A DNA stretch of 64,000 bases from Spirosoma arboris (GCF_009754945.1 NZ_WPIN01000021.1:91432-155431); one strand, 5' to 3'; counted from the first letter of the stretch, positions 1 through 9,670 are shown. Numbers and translations: made by a program. Notes: a model not told the origin generated them from the sequence alone.

Positions 1-147
1 GCTAACCTCATTACTTGGCTGAAGCATGCAGTTCTCAGCTCTAGGGTTGATCAAAATCACAAATCTAGACTATACAACTGGCTCCACAACTTTTGGGTTT
101 GATCCATATCAAACGCTGTTGAAGCAGGATTATATCTCAAAAAGAAA

Positions 148-188
148 AATTCCCGCAATAAACTGAAATACAGTTCATTACGGGAATT
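148..188 (-). terminator. Terminator of tRNA-Ser(GGA)
   Basis: An inverted repeat (AATTCCCG / CGGGAATT) lies directly downstream of the tRNA on the minus strand and is followed by a T-rich run in that orientation. A very similar hairpin follows the second tRNA-Ser gene near 8.3 kb. Confidence 0.75.
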
Positions 189-192
189 AATG

Positions 193-279
193 CAGAGAGG
201 AAGAGATTCGAACTCTCGATACGGTTGCCCGCATACACACTTTCCAGGCGTGCTCCTTCAACCACTCGGACACCTCTCT
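193..279 (-). tRNA. tRNA-Ser, anticodon GGA
   Basis: On the minus strand the acceptor arms AGAGAGG and CCTCTCT pair, with discriminator G. The anticodon loop reads CTGGAAA, giving anticodon GGA. There is a long variable arm, as expected for a class II tRNA, and a normal T-arm core GAGTTCGAATCTC. The length of about 87 nt fits serine tRNAs. The CCA end is not fully encoded (GCA follows). Confidence 0.95.
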
Positions 280-963
280 ATTTTTTTATTTATATAATTG
301 ATTATGAGTCACTTACATCTCCGACTTTGCTCTTTCTTGCACCTCTTTGACGGCCTCTGAAACTGGGTTTTTATTCGGAATTTTACCAGGGGGGCTACTA
401 AGAACGCTAAACGGAGCGCAAAATAAACGAATCTGCGGGTAACCTACAAATGTTCAGAGGCAAAACGGTCAAAATAGTATCTTTACTCGCCTTGATGCTA
501 CTCTTATTTTACCGCCAAGTCTTATGGCAGTATGCCCCTCCCTTGTTAGACTGTATATATTAGTCCTCTTCTCAATCAACCCATACTCATCAGCTGGCTG
601 GACTGCAATTATAGTACCAGTCAGGTGTAGATTTGGTTATTACTACAACTTCCACCCTGCCAGTTAAAATCTTAAGTATGTAGTCAATCTGTTCCGATGG
701 ACTTAGACTTTCTGGATCTTTATTCATGCTGTGTATTGTGTGGTCTTCTCGCCTGTCCAGGGAGATGGGGTTATTTTATAATTTACTACTGTTCCATCTG
801 ACTAACAATCTCCAAGTGTTCAGTAATCAATGCCCACTCTGATACATAATAACTATTCAACATAGGCAGGTCAATACCATCCGAATTGCGGATATAATCG
901 ACTTCTAATAGATTAGTTAGAAGAAGCTTTTTTTGAGTAAGCAAGTCATTATGGTTCATTGGA
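280..963. other. Non-coding stretch, nothing recognised
   Basis: No convincing reading frame, RNA or repeat is seen between the tRNA and the fibre-like gene. The only reading frames over its right end run antisense to the downstream gene. Confidence 0.5.
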
Positions 964-2043
964 TTATTTCTTGATCAATGCCCTCAATTCATCAATCTCC
1001 GCTTTCATCTCCTTATTGGCCTTCTGTTGCTCAAGTAGATACAGCGTCAATTCCTCAACTTTTTCAAGCAGCTTCGCATTCATCTTAACCAGATCCACGC
1101 CCTCTTTTGCTACCTCCACAGCTGAAGGTATTCCTGGCAAATGCTGATTTGCATCAATAAACTTCTTTACTTCCGATAAAGGTTTCAACTGATAGCCCGG
1201 TACAAATACCTTATCGCTCCACTCCGACGGGTTATTGATCCGAAGTTTATACCCTGCTTTGATTACATTCCCTTTCTCATCAACAGATAAAAATTGATCA
1301 GTTGACTGAGTAGCCGGACTGGCCGTGGTTAGATTGGATAAGCGCAGGCCACTATTATCAGGTGTTTCACTGACAACTTCTAAACGGGTTGTGGGCGCTG
1401 AGGTACCGATGCCCACATTAGCTTGATTGCCCAGGATCAGGGCGTTGCTGATGACTACGCGGGAACCGGATCCGATGGCCGTGGCATTGTGCAGGCCATC
1501 TTCAGCTTGGGAGCTGTAGCCGATTAGAACGTTGTCATCGCCGTTTGTAATAGTGGTTCCTGCGTTAGGGCCAATGATGATATTGTGGGAACCCGTAGTG
1601 TTGCTGTAACCAGCTACGTGTCCATGAAATATGTTATAACTTCCAATTGTATTATTGTACCCGGCATTATTACCAATGAATGTATTATAACTTCCATTAT
1701 TCTGATACCCAACACCATCACCAATCATTACATTACTAACTCCCGCTACATTCGAATACCCGGAAAAACTTCCTACGAATGTATTCGAGATACCAAACCT
1801 ACTATTTGCGCCAGCATAACTTCCAATAAACGTATTGTCATAACCAGGACCAGCATTAAGCCCGGCGCTAAACCCAAAAAAGCTATTGTCTCCACCCGTT
1901 AAACTAGTAAATCCAGCACTAGCGCCAACTACGGTATTTTCCAAGCCAGGCGAATCGGAATTAGCTGTATTGGCGATATAATTCCTCTGCGCCTTAACCG
2001 AGTAAATAGAAATTAGTAAAAAAAAGGTAAAAAGGTGTTTCAT
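964..2043 (-). CDS. Secreted fibre-like protein with NTFIG repeats
   Basis: Seen: a Sec-type signal peptide at residues 1-18 (MKHLFTFFLLISIYSVKA), then about eight units of 14-15 residues built on N-[ST]-[FIV]-x-G and ending AG or SG (residues about 40-185). These are followed by a GIGT(S)APTTRLEV motif, a region with LKPLSEVKKFIDANQHLPG, and a C-terminal coiled coil (about 310-359). Known: this architecture is common in Bacteroidetes cell-surface or tail-fibre-like proteins; the repeats probably form a trimeric beta-roll and the coiled coil a trimer stem. Inferred: an exported adhesin-like protein. There is no catalytic motif and no lipobox. It stands alone next to the tRNA, upstream of decayed prophage material, so it may itself be phage-derived. 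Confidence 0.75.
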   Translation of the reverse strand: MKHLFTFFLLISIYSVKAQRNYIANTANSDSPGLENTVVGASAGFTSLTGGDNSFFGFSAGLNAGPGYDNTFIGSYAGANSRFGISNTFVGSFSGYSNVAGVSNVMIGDGVGYQNNGSYNTFIGNNAGYNNTIGSYNIFHGHVAGYSNTTGSHNIIIGPNAGTTITNGDDNVLIGYSSQAEDGLHNATAIGSGSRVVISNALILGNQANVGIGTSAPTTRLEVVSETPDNSGLRLSNLTTASPATQSTDQFLSVDEKGNVIKAGYKLRINNPSEWSDKVFVPGYQLKPLSEVKKFIDANQHLPGIPSAVEVAKEGVDLVKMNAKLLEKVEELTLYLLEQQKANKEMKAEIDELRALIKK

Positions 2044-2307
2044 GGGAGTGCGTGTAAAAACGTTATATTTAGGATATGGAAATACAAGTAAAGGAGGGGA
2101 TCAAGGTTATTACTAATCCATATTTAACAGAGGTTCATAGTGCAAAGCTTATGGAGATGGACTATTAAATAGTTCCACATGATTCGTCTGCCACTTCCCA
2201 AGCATCATCGGTTAACTCCGAAATTGGGGTTGAAGCGTCAATAGGCGATAATCCATATATTGAGAGGGCATACCTTAATCAACTTCAGGGGTTGGATCGT
2301 CAAAAGG

Positions 2308-2619
2308 CTATGCATAAATCAAGCTATGCTTTCCAGCCAGAATCGGCTCTCCCCGACTGAAGGTACATATAAGGCAAGGGTTTGGTGCATCAAAAATAGC
2401 GGCAACTGTTTCTCCGTTTGTCGGTGAATTTTCTCCAACGGTTTCAGTTAGCTGTTTTCCATTGTGCCAATATGAAATCTCTCTGATTCGAGTGATAGAA
2501 ATCTTATTACCTTGGCTGGCTATAAATTCCTTTATTTCCCAGTAAACTCGTTCAGCTTGTTCGTCATCAGTAGCGGCAGGTAAAAGAATTTCATAGATGT
2601 GGAGGGTTATCAATTTCAT
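2308..2619 (-). CDS. Small hypothetical protein
   Basis: A 103-residue frame starting MKLITLHIYEILLPAATDDE, with a predicted alternation of beta strands and an amphipathic helix (AERVYWEIKEFIASQ) and two cysteines near the C-terminus (CLICTF). I do not recognise a family. There is no signal peptide or membrane segment. It is monocistronic, with about 260 bp empty on its 3' side. It could be a real small cytosolic gene or an isolated frame. Confidence 0.5.
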   Translation of the reverse strand: MKLITLHIYEILLPAATDDEQAERVYWEIKEFIASQGNKISITRIREISYWHNGKQLTETVGENSPTNGETVAAIFDAPNPCLICTFSRGEPILAGKHSLIYA

Positions 2620-3035
2620 TTAGTAAAGTATTTTCATCCGACGACCTACCAGAAAACTGTATGTCGTCAGCCAAAAGTGGACAGCTGCGGGTGAAAATGG
2701 GAAGAGATAGTTTTAGTCACTTTGTATGCGCTGAAAAATATGACTTTTCCGTCCACTAATCATGGATGACTGCTTGATTTTTTATCGCTCTACTAAGATT
2801 TGCTCCTTACGGCCCCAATACGCATCCGCTGGCGTTACATTATCTCATGATTCATGGTATCAATAGTGGACCCACTCAACCAGACAACTGCCCAGTTCAT
2901 AGGACTGTAATAGTGCTCCACTAACAGTACGATTTTCATCTCTTTTTTTCTTCAATGGTGTATTGGCGTCAGGTTTGACGCTGGATGTCTTTGGTGAACT
3001 ACTGGTTCAGCGCAAGGTGTATCCGAATCGATGGA

Positions 3036-3200
3036 GTTTGTCAAATTACTTTTAATGCATAGGCCGTCGCTGGGGGTACCCGTCCGATTTCTGTTTTTTT
3101 AACTTTACCGGCAAGTGACACAACGATTACGTTCGATCACGTATCGGGCATTACTTATTTGGTCAGATCATTCACCATCACCCGTCCTGCTGGCGCTTAA
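3036..3200 (+). pseudogene. Debris of a phage tail-type protein (C-terminal end)
   Basis: Reading one frame gives VCQITFNA, a TAG stop at 3060, then a continuous beta-rich stretch AVAGGTRPISVFLTLPAS... ending ...TITRPAGA with TAA at 3198. The TAG is one change from CAG, so this looks like the decayed end of a structural gene. It sits 40 bp before the next frame and in the same direction as the fibre-like gene at 3508, so it belongs to the same remnant. Nothing convincing is seen in 2620-3035. Confidence 0.4.
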
Positions 3201-3240
3201 GAGTAGAAAAATTACCCAAAAACCGTAACACAAATCAGAC

Positions 3241-3498
3241 ATGAAAAAACTACTCTTATTTCTATGGCCAATGCCCGCCTTAAAATGGAACAAAACGTCC
3301 GATTTGCCAGAAACGGCTTATGTGGAGATAAATCGGGATGGTATCACGGGCAATAGTGCGAATTTGTATACCGAAAAACGGGCCACATTCGCCCCTTCAC
3401 CAACTACTTTAACTGCAATTACCACAGCTCCCTATAGCTACACACCCATTACCATACTGAGTGTTTGGCAAGACTTAATGACTTTACTTTTTAATTAA
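3241..3498 (+). CDS. Small hypothetical protein of prophage remnant
   Basis: An 85-residue frame starting MKKLLLFLWPMPAL, which resembles a signal-peptide start that has degraded. The remainder (NRDGITGNSANLYTEKRATF...) is beta-rich, followed by the next gene after 9 bp. I do not recognise a family. The start resembles those of the secreted fibre proteins at 3508 and 46746, so this may be a decayed small secreted phage protein. Confidence 0.35.
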   Translation: MKKLLLFLWPMPALKWNKTSDLPETAYVEINRDGITGNSANLYTEKRATFAPSPTTLTAITTAPYSYTPITILSVWQDLMTLLFN

Positions 3499-3507
3499 TC
3501 CGTCGCA

Positions 3508-5550
3508 ATGAAAAAGCTACTTTCACTTTTATTTCTTCTGGACTCACTATCTGGTTTTGCGCAGACGATAAACGATCCAGTTGCGCAAATCAATTACAAA
3601 TTAAATTACCTCAACAACCAGTATGGTCTTTATCCACGCGCTGATTCGCTGAAATTAGCCAGCATTTCCTCAGCTACAGCCAACATTCAGGACCAGGTCA
3701 ACCAACTCGATAACTTGACTCAGGCTAGTTATGCGGCTGGTGCTGGAGCAATACTGACGATGCACATCAATAGCATTGCGGCCAATACGGTCAAATTAGC
3801 AGGCATAGCCGCAGACGCAACGGCCAACAGTCCTGGCGCGATGTTACTAACTCAAAGTAATCATCTTGATACGCAACCATTTAACACTATTTCGGGCATT
3901 GCTACCTCCGCGCAACTTGCCCCAAGTACACCCTTGGCTGGCAAGTATCCTGATGGTACGCGAGCGTGGTTGCCCCTTCCGTCTGGCGCATTAGACACCA
4001 AGCGAAATCTGGCAGGCGATCGACATGCGAACAATCCTCCAATCGAGGATTTCGACCGGCCTGACGGGACGCTCATAAACAACCTGATTACTATTTCAGG
4101 CCACACATTGACCGCATCTGGGCCTGGCAATACAACGGTACAGATCCAGGGAGGGAAAATGGTCTCATCCAGCAACGTATATGTAGGTATGTCCTGGACA
4201 GAAGCTACGCCACCAATCCTTCGCGTGGCTGGGGTATGCTCATTCGATGGAACGAATAGCGCTGGCCTACCCCGACCTGTAATCATGTTCAATGGTGGAC
4301 CTACGAATACCTCACTACTTAAGCTCATTCACCTTGAGGTCAACAACGGCTCAGTCACGTTAAAAGTGACAAACAATGGTGTGGCTGGCACCGACCTAAC
4401 CGCCTATGCGGGTACAGTTACCGAGCGTTCAGGGCAATCAACAACGCAGCGATTCCTTCGTTCTTTCGTCACGAACGAGCGTATACCGATCAGCATGGAG
4501 TACAAAAAGGGAGTGTCTGTCGATGGAGCAGATGATGTGCTGTCAGTCTTCATGCCCGATGGACGAATCCTGGACTTTACCGGCGACATTCGGGTACGTG
4601 ATGTAATGACCACTTGTACACATGGCACCTTTCAACTGACAGCTGCGGGTTGCGCCTGGCATGTCATTCAACTGGGTGATACTAGAGCGACCAACCTTCG
4701 CGCATTGGGGAATGCCGCCAGTTTTCGCCAGACGGCTACTCTTAACGGTGAAAATTCCTTTTGGCCTGCTCCCCAATACCAATATTTCCAACCCACTGGT
4801 ACTGGTTATTACACGATCGTCCAAGCGTCAAGTACCTACTCGCCTAATACGAATACATCGACACTAATAGGATATCTGACGCTTGTAGCCACTGACAATT
4901 TGGGCAGGGTATTACGAACTGAATTTTTTGTCAATAGTCAATATAATGATCGACCTGTCATTCAGAACCTGACGACCGGAGGAGGAGCACTTGCTGGGCT
5001 TCAGGTCAGCAAGGTGATGTTGGTTAAGGACAACTCGGCAACCGGCGCCAAACAGCTTGAAGTATACGTCAATACCTACAATAATATTGTTGATAGGATT
5101 CTTGTGATTTGGCGGGGTAGTGGGGCAGTTATACAAAATCCAGTTACGGGCGGAGATGCCACAGCTAACCCTTTGGGGGATTTTAGAAACCGGGTCGTGG
5201 CAGGCACGACGGCGGGCACCTGGCGAGAGCAGAACGTAATTGATCCCAAATTCAGCGTAACAACGTACTCAGGTTCTACAGCAACCAGCTTTGAATTAGG
5301 CACAACAGGAAGAACACTAATCATAGCGGGCGTTCATGCAGGTAGTGCCACGCTGACCTATACCCTGAATGATGCACGGGCTAACCTTCAGGATGAGATT
5401 ACTATATTACGCCCAACGGGATCAACAGGAAGTGCCGCCATTGCCAATGCGTCCGATAGCGTCGTACTCACCACTCTCTCGGCGGGTACATCGGCTACCT
5501 TTAGGTATTCAGCAGGAAAATTTATCCTGGTTGGTAAAATGACTTTATAA
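3508..5550 (+). CDS. Secreted tail-fibre-like protein
   Basis: 680 residues. Seen: an N-terminal signal peptide (about 1-19, ending SGFAQ); a helical N-terminal region rich in N-x-LxxLD and LTMHINSIAANTVKLAG-type segments (about 20-150); a DGTRAWLPLP motif typical of fibre junctions; then a large beta-sandwich-like region (about 180-420, starting EDFDRPDGTLINN) and a beta-rich C-terminus. Known: N-terminal helical segments plus variable beta domains are typical of phage receptor-binding and fibre proteins. Inferred: a fibre-like protein from a decayed prophage; a Sec signal on such a protein is odd and recurs in this window (15693, 45828, 46746). The frame stays open for about 55 more codons after the TAA, so the stop may be recent. 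Confidence 0.65.
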   Translation: MKKLLSLLFLLDSLSGFAQTINDPVAQINYKLNYLNNQYGLYPRADSLKLASISSATANIQDQVNQLDNLTQASYAAGAGAILTMHINSIAANTVKLAGIAADATANSPGAMLLTQSNHLDTQPFNTISGIATSAQLAPSTPLAGKYPDGTRAWLPLPSGALDTKRNLAGDRHANNPPIEDFDRPDGTLINNLITISGHTLTASGPGNTTVQIQGGKMVSSSNVYVGMSWTEATPPILRVAGVCSFDGTNSAGLPRPVIMFNGGPTNTSLLKLIHLEVNNGSVTLKVTNNGVAGTDLTAYAGTVTERSGQSTTQRFLRSFVTNERIPISMEYKKGVSVDGADDVLSVFMPDGRILDFTGDIRVRDVMTTCTHGTFQLTAAGCAWHVIQLGDTRATNLRALGNAASFRQTATLNGENSFWPAPQYQYFQPTGTGYYTIVQASSTYSPNTNTSTLIGYLTLVATDNLGRVLRTEFFVNSQYNDRPVIQNLTTGGGALAGLQVSKVMLVKDNSATGAKQLEVYVNTYNNIVDRILVIWRGSGAVIQNPVTGGDATANPLGDFRNRVVAGTTAGTWREQNVIDPKFSVTTYSGSTATSFELGTTGRTLIIAGVHAGSATLTYTLNDARANLQDEITILRPTGSTGSAAIANASDSVVLTTLSAGTSATFRYSAGKFILVGKMTL

Positions 5551-6213
5551 AATGAACAAAATTCCGATGAGCAGCCTCTCAAATTAAAAGATCATGTCCC
5601 ACAGGCTACTTATAACGAGCCAGACCATTGCCATAGAAATGAGAACGATCAGGGTCCAGGGACCGGGAATGAGCAAAGATTTTTTCTCGATTCTCATGAT
5701 GGTTAGGCGGCTAATTTTCGGGATTTTCCAGGCAGCACAAAGGGGTCATCAATCTTTCGCCAGGTGCGCAAAACAGAACGAAGCGGACGAGAAGGAAACG
5801 AGCTACTTACGTAGTTCACTGTAGGTGGGATGAACTGGCATGTAGAATTAGTGTAGTGGAATTTGTGAAGCGCACTACGCTTACTAATCAAAAAGGAACA
5901 GGCTCTGTAATGCCAGCCTCCATAACCTGCCCATAATGAGCCGGTCGTACTGACCGGAACTGTGCAGCAGTAGTGGCTAGCATAGGTAACGAAGTGAGGT
6001 TTGCCATTCATAACGTTATATATTTTCTTTTAAAACGCTATAAATGGTCAACGAATTATTCTAGCTCCATATCCTTATCAAACGGTTTGCAAAGCACTGG
6101 AATCCAAGACCATAACTTGTCGGCCAATTCAGCATCTGTACCTACTTCCTCCACTGTCTCACCCACTGATTCAATCCAGCAGGCTATTTCTGAATTTAAC
6201 CGACTTAGCAGAC
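5551..6213. other. Decayed stretch between fibre and lysis remnants
   Basis: No intact gene is supported. In the frame of the upstream fibre gene, codons continue past the TAA (NEQNSDEQPLKLKDH...) to a TAG near 5704. A frame at 5973-6224 ends ...QQAISEFNRLSRHEN and overlaps the next start by 11 bp, which would suit a coupled phage gene, but its N-terminal half looks random. Confidence 0.35.
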
Positions 6214-6408
6214 ATGAAAACTGAACGCCTTGGACTCATTGCAGTCATTCTGCTACTGAGTGTTGCCCTAAGTCTTTTTTGTGTATGGGCAAAAACTCAG
6301 CCATTGCCCGCCTTCTTTAATCCAGATCTGGCTTACTGGTATCATGAATTCCAATCTGAACAAGGCGCGCCGATAGACTGGAACGGTCAGAAAAAACGCC
6401 CATTCTGA
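6214..6408 (+). CDS. Small membrane protein next to endolysin remnant
   Basis: 64 residues: a single hydrophobic segment near the N-terminus (LGLIAVILLLSVALSLFCVW, residues 6-25), then a short soluble tail. The gene lies immediately before the broken GH108 endolysin and overlaps its first recognisable codons. Inferred: a holin or inner-membrane spanin-like piece of the decayed lysis cassette; no family is recognised. Confidence 0.4.
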   Translation: MKTERLGLIAVILLLSVALSLFCVWAKTQPLPAFFNPDLAYWYHEFQSEQGAPIDWNGQKKRPF

Positions 6409-6886
6409 CGATGGATAAAGCAAGCGGCTATGCCAATAACCCTTCGGACAAGGGGAAGAAACGTATAAGGGTATTTCGCGCGTCTTCCATCCAGATTGGC
6501 ACTGCTGGGCAACGATCGGCGTAACGAAAGAAACCATGCGCAGATCTGACTTTACACTGGAGCCGATATTACTCAGTAAATTACTCGCTTCAGATCCAAG
6601 ATTGCAGACATCCGTCCGCGTGTTCTACAAAGCAAACTACTAAGATGTTAGCAAACTTCACCAGGTAATCAATCAGAAAGTAGCCAATGAGTTGTTTGAT
6701 ACGGGCGTCAACTGCGGAGTCGAAACCGCTGCCCGGATGGGTCAGGAGTTACTTAATTTTCTAAACGTGCTGGGCAAGCTATACCCTGATATTGCTATCG
6801 AAGATTGGGCCAACTACCCTACGCATCCAAAGCCCAAAGCCTTACTAAAGCTGCTTAATATTCTTCAAGGGGAACGATACGTATAA
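6390..6886 (+). pseudogene. GH108 N-acetylmuramidase (phage endolysin), broken
   Basis: Two frames together restore a GH108 lysozyme. The first frame (from 6390) reads EKTPILTMDKASGYANNPSDK. After a frameshift near 6450 the second reads ETYKGISRVFHPDWHCW, then VFYKANY, an in-frame TAA at 6641 where the family has a tryptophan, DVSKLHQVINQKVANELFDTG VNCG, and a C-terminal part ending LLNILQGERYV. Known: GH108 enzymes start with an HEGGY motif whose glutamate is catalytic, followed by GGETYKGI. Here the motif position reads KASGY, so the catalytic residue is also lost. It is therefore dead in three independent ways. Confidence 0.8.
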
Positions 6887-6981
6887 ATTATTTGAAAAGA
6901 TGAAACGCAGGAAGTCTTTGCCAATAGCTGGCTTTTACGCGTAGTAGTATAGAGGTAGTCTGTAGTTTACGATTAGGCAGG

Positions 6982-7026
6982 AAATGTAAAACGCCCGGTT
7001 AGTGATTAGCCAGGCGTTTTACATTT
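6982..7026. terminator. Bidirectional terminator hairpin
   Basis: Inverted repeat AAATGTAAAACGCC / GGCGTTTTACATTT with a 17-nt loop, flanked by A- and T-rich sequence. It separates the endolysin remnant from the acyltransferase-like gene. Confidence 0.6.
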
Positions 7027-7069
7027 CATATTTTAAAAATAACTATCAATTTGTTATTTTTAAAATATG
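7027..7069. repeat. AT-rich inverted repeat
   Basis: A perfect 17-bp inverted repeat (CATATTTTAAAAATAAC and its complement) around a 9-nt loop, immediately after the preceding hairpin. It is AT-only apart from the ends and could be an operator or a second terminator-like structure. Confidence 0.5.
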
Positions 7070-7174
7070 AAAACTATAAGTTATCTTTAATTGGTTTTTA
7101 TACATACAAATACACTTATTGGCAAATAAAAATCACTAATGAATCTAATTGACCATTAGTCTTATTAGTAGAGA

Positions 7175-8005
7175 TTGGCAATCAGTTACAAAATAGTTAA
7201 TCCACATCTTAACTTTGGTAATTTGTTCGTTATGGGTCTATCTAATAGCGTCAAAACATATGTTGCTCTTGCAATTACGACTTTATTTCCTTTAAAGAAC
7301 TGGTATATAGTAGCTTATGCCGTTTCTGGAGTGATGTCTTATTTATATAAACCACAAAAAAATAAATATACTAATACATGGGCGATTAATCATGCCTACA
7401 GGCTAAACGGTCTATTGGCTGTGATGACCCGTAAAGGAAGGTCTTTTCCAATGCCTGTCCATGGGCGGGGTGAAGAGCTATTTTTTAAGCAAAGGCCTAA
7501 CGGTTTGGTGCTATGTTCAACCCATATTCCTCTATCTAAAGTAGCCTTACGTTACTTAATGGAGTGTGGATTTAAACCCACTGTTGCCATAGTAGGCGAT
7601 CCATCTGTTCAAGATTCCATTGCTGTTTGGGGAAGTCTTGAAAAGATACCGGCTATCCATACAGGTTCTTTTGTCCTACAAAAAGCCAAAAGAATACTGC
7701 AACAGGGTGGTTCAGTTGTTGCGTTGGTTGATCATCATTTAGGTGATCCATATTCCCCCAATATTTTTCGTTTAGCTGAAAAACTGAACAGTGACATCGT
7801 TTTTTTTGATGCAGCATTGCAAAAAGATGGTACGGTTGACGTTCGATTTCGTGAATCCGAATGGAATGGAAGTTCTTGTGCAAATCGGGTACACCAACAA
7901 ATGAATGAACTCTATCAGCACACGGCTAACTTGCTCCAACACTATGGCAACTCTAGCTATTTTAAGCCTCCTGTAGAAGTAAGTGAACTAAGTCTAGTCA
8001 ATTAA
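7175..8005 (+). CDS. Lysophospholipid/lipid A acyltransferase-like protein
   Basis: 276 residues. Seen: an N-terminal hydrophobic stretch (about 18-50), then GLVLCSTHIPLSKVALRYL (about 110-128), resembling the HxxxxD/E block of LpxL/HtrB-type acyltransferases. A later GSVVALVDHHLGDPYSP and ADIVFFDAAL-like strand match the second half of that fold. The acidic residue expected four after the histidine is not clear, so activity is uncertain. The assigned start is TTG; an ATG at 7231 is the alternative, and neither has a strong ribosome site. The base composition is more AT-rich than the host genes to the right. It is monocistronic between two terminator-rich gaps. Confidence 0.45.
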   Translation: MAISYKIVNPHLNFGNLFVMGLSNSVKTYVALAITTLFPLKNWYIVAYAVSGVMSYLYKPQKNKYTNTWAINHAYRLNGLLAVMTRKGRSFPMPVHGRGEELFFKQRPNGLVLCSTHIPLSKVALRYLMECGFKPTVAIVGDPSVQDSIAVWGSLEKIPAIHTGSFVLQKAKRILQQGGSVVALVDHHLGDPYSPNIFRLAEKLNSDIVFFDAALQKDGTVDVRFRESEWNGSSCANRVHQQMNELYQHTANLLQHYGNSSYFKPPVEVSELSLVN

Positions 8006-8301
8006 GTCGGCCTTAGTGTTTCTATCACCATCATTATCGTCTGGTTGTTTTGCAGCCATATACGTCTAATTATAATGTAGAATCAAGTGCATTCTAAATT
8101 GAGGACCAGTTAATTCATAGACCGAACACACAAAGAAGGAATATTCATAGGTCTTGTCGAAAATCCAGGTGGTGTAGTGGATTGTCATGGGGTAACTCAC
8201 GGAAGGATGTCCATGTGATAAATTAGCGGATAGTCTACAACCTCCCTATCCAATCAGCATAAATTAAACGCAGTTGAAACAGAATTGCAACCAAAAAAAA
8301 T
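8006..8301. other. Non-coding stretch, nothing recognised
   Basis: Between the acyltransferase-like gene and the tRNA terminator I see no reading frame with coding character and no clear repeat. Confidence 0.5.
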
Positions 8302-8340
8302 ATTCCTGTAATTAACTAAATTTCAGCCAATTACAGGAAT
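8302..8340 (-). terminator. Terminator of tRNA-Ser(CGA)
   Basis: Perfect 12-bp inverted repeat ATTCCTGTAATT / AATTACAGGAAT just downstream of the tRNA on the minus strand, followed by a run of eight T in that orientation. Confidence 0.85.
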
Positions 8341-8345
8341 TAAAG

Positions 8346-8432
8346 CAGAGAGCGAGGGATTCGAACCCCCGGTACCCTTGCGAGTACTTCTGATTTCGAA
8401 TCAGACCCATTCGACCACTCTGGCAGCTCTCT
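8346..8432 (-). tRNA. tRNA-Ser, anticodon CGA
   Basis: Acceptor arms AGAGAGC / GCTCTCT with discriminator G; anticodon stem GATTCGAAATC gives anticodon CGA; a long variable arm (class II) and T-arm GGTTCGAATCC. 87 nt. It has the same layout and terminator type as the tRNA-Ser at 193-279. Confidence 0.95.
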
Positions 8433-8515
8433 ATGATTTCGGTGGTCTGCCGAATCGGAGTGCAAAGATGCACGATTGACCGTAAAAACGCAATAGCTAA
8501 CTCAGCAAAAATCGA

Positions 8516-9628
8516 CTACTCACTCATTTCGCCACTAATTGACTGAGCCAGTAGTGTTCGCAAACGGGTTGTAGCAACTACTCCCCGATCACTTTCGCGG
8601 CCAAGTAATACCATAAGTTTGGTGATGGCAGCTTCGGTCGTGATATCGGCTCCACTTACTACACCAATTTGGAGTAATTGCTTGCTGGTTTGGTACTGGC
8701 CCTGCGTAACTCGCCCTCCTTCGCACTGCGACACATTGAAGACCAACACACCACGGTCAATAGCGGCTTTGATTGTGTCTAGAAACCAAGCGTCTGTAGG
8801 CGCATTACCTGCTCCGAATGTTTCGAGTACCAAACCTCGCAGTTTGGGGATGTTTACGATAGATTCCACGACCGGTTGTGTAATACCCGGAAAGAGTTTC
8901 AGGATCGTTACGTTCGTGTCCAGTACTGTTCGGAGCGTCAGGGACTGGTTAAACTGGTAAGGGCGAATAAACGGTCGATTATAGTCAATACGTACGCCAG
9001 CCGTGGCTAAATGCGGATAATTTTCCGATGAAAATGCATTAAACTGAACGCTTTCCCGCTTGGTAGATCGATTCCCTCGTAACAATAACGAATTAAAATA
9101 TACGCACACTTCAGGCACCATGGGAAGGCTACTTTCCGGAGCGTCAGCATCTTCAGGTATATCCATAGCGGCTGCAATTTCGAGGGCAGTAATAAAATTC
9201 TCACGGGCATCACTTCGGGCTACCCCAATGGGTAGTTGCGCACCAGTCAGAATAACGGGTTTGTTGAGTCCAACCAGCATAAAACTCAATGCCGATGCCG
9301 TGTAGGCCATTGTATCAGTACCATGCAGAATCACAAAGCTGGTGTATAGTTCGTAATTCGTCTGAATAATACGCGCCAATTCGACCCATACGGCGGGTTT
9401 CATATTCGATGAATCAATAATTTCGGGTAGTGTAAGCAGAGTTATATCGAAATCTAACCGATTGAGTTCGGGGAGACGGTCAAGTACCCGCTCGAAATCG
9501 AATGGCACGAGTTGACTTGCCTTAGGATCATAAACCATACCAAACGTACCTCCCGTATAAATTACTAACACAGAGGCAAGAGAACGTTTGGCTGAGGTCG
9601 GATTAATGTGAATGGTTCTGTAATGCAT
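8516..9628 (-). CDS. ansA: Type I L-asparaginase
   Basis: 370 residues. Hydrolyses L-asparagine to aspartate and ammonia in the cytosol. Seen: the first catalytic block IYTGGTFGM (about residue 24) with the nucleophilic threonine, the second block LHGTDTMAYTAS (about 103) and GAQLPIGVARSDAREN with the conserved lysine-side region. There is no signal peptide, which fits the cytosolic type I enzyme rather than the exported type II. The length matches the family once a short N-terminal extension is allowed. It is first read after TatD in the same direction, with a 42-bp gap, so the two are probably co-transcribed. Confidence 0.92.
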   Translation of the reverse strand: MHYRTIHINPTSAKRSLASVLVIYTGGTFGMVYDPKASQLVPFDFERVLDRLPELNRLDFDITLLTLPEIIDSSNMKPAVWVELARIIQTNYELYTSFVILHGTDTMAYTASALSFMLVGLNKPVILTGAQLPIGVARSDARENFITALEIAAAMDIPEDADAPESSLPMVPEVCVYFNSLLLRGNRSTKRESVQFNAFSSENYPHLATAGVRIDYNRPFIRPYQFNQSLTLRTVLDTNVTILKLFPGITQPVVESIVNIPKLRGLVLETFGAGNAPTDAWFLDTIKAAIDRGVLVFNVSQCEGGRVTQGQYQTSKQLLQIGVVSGADITTEAAITKLMVLLGRESDRGVVATTRLRTLLAQSISGEMSE

Positions 9629-9670
9629 TAATAGTAAATGGATAATGTCGAATACTCCATGAGCTGTTCA

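Noticed and set aside
2640..3035. Possible transposase debris upstream of the prophage remnant
   Set aside because: No transposase motif could be read in any frame; left unannotated.
3861..4328. Minus-strand frames of 155 and 93 codons inside the fibre-like gene
   Set aside because: They run antisense to a gene with clear signal peptide and fibre composition and have no own coding character.
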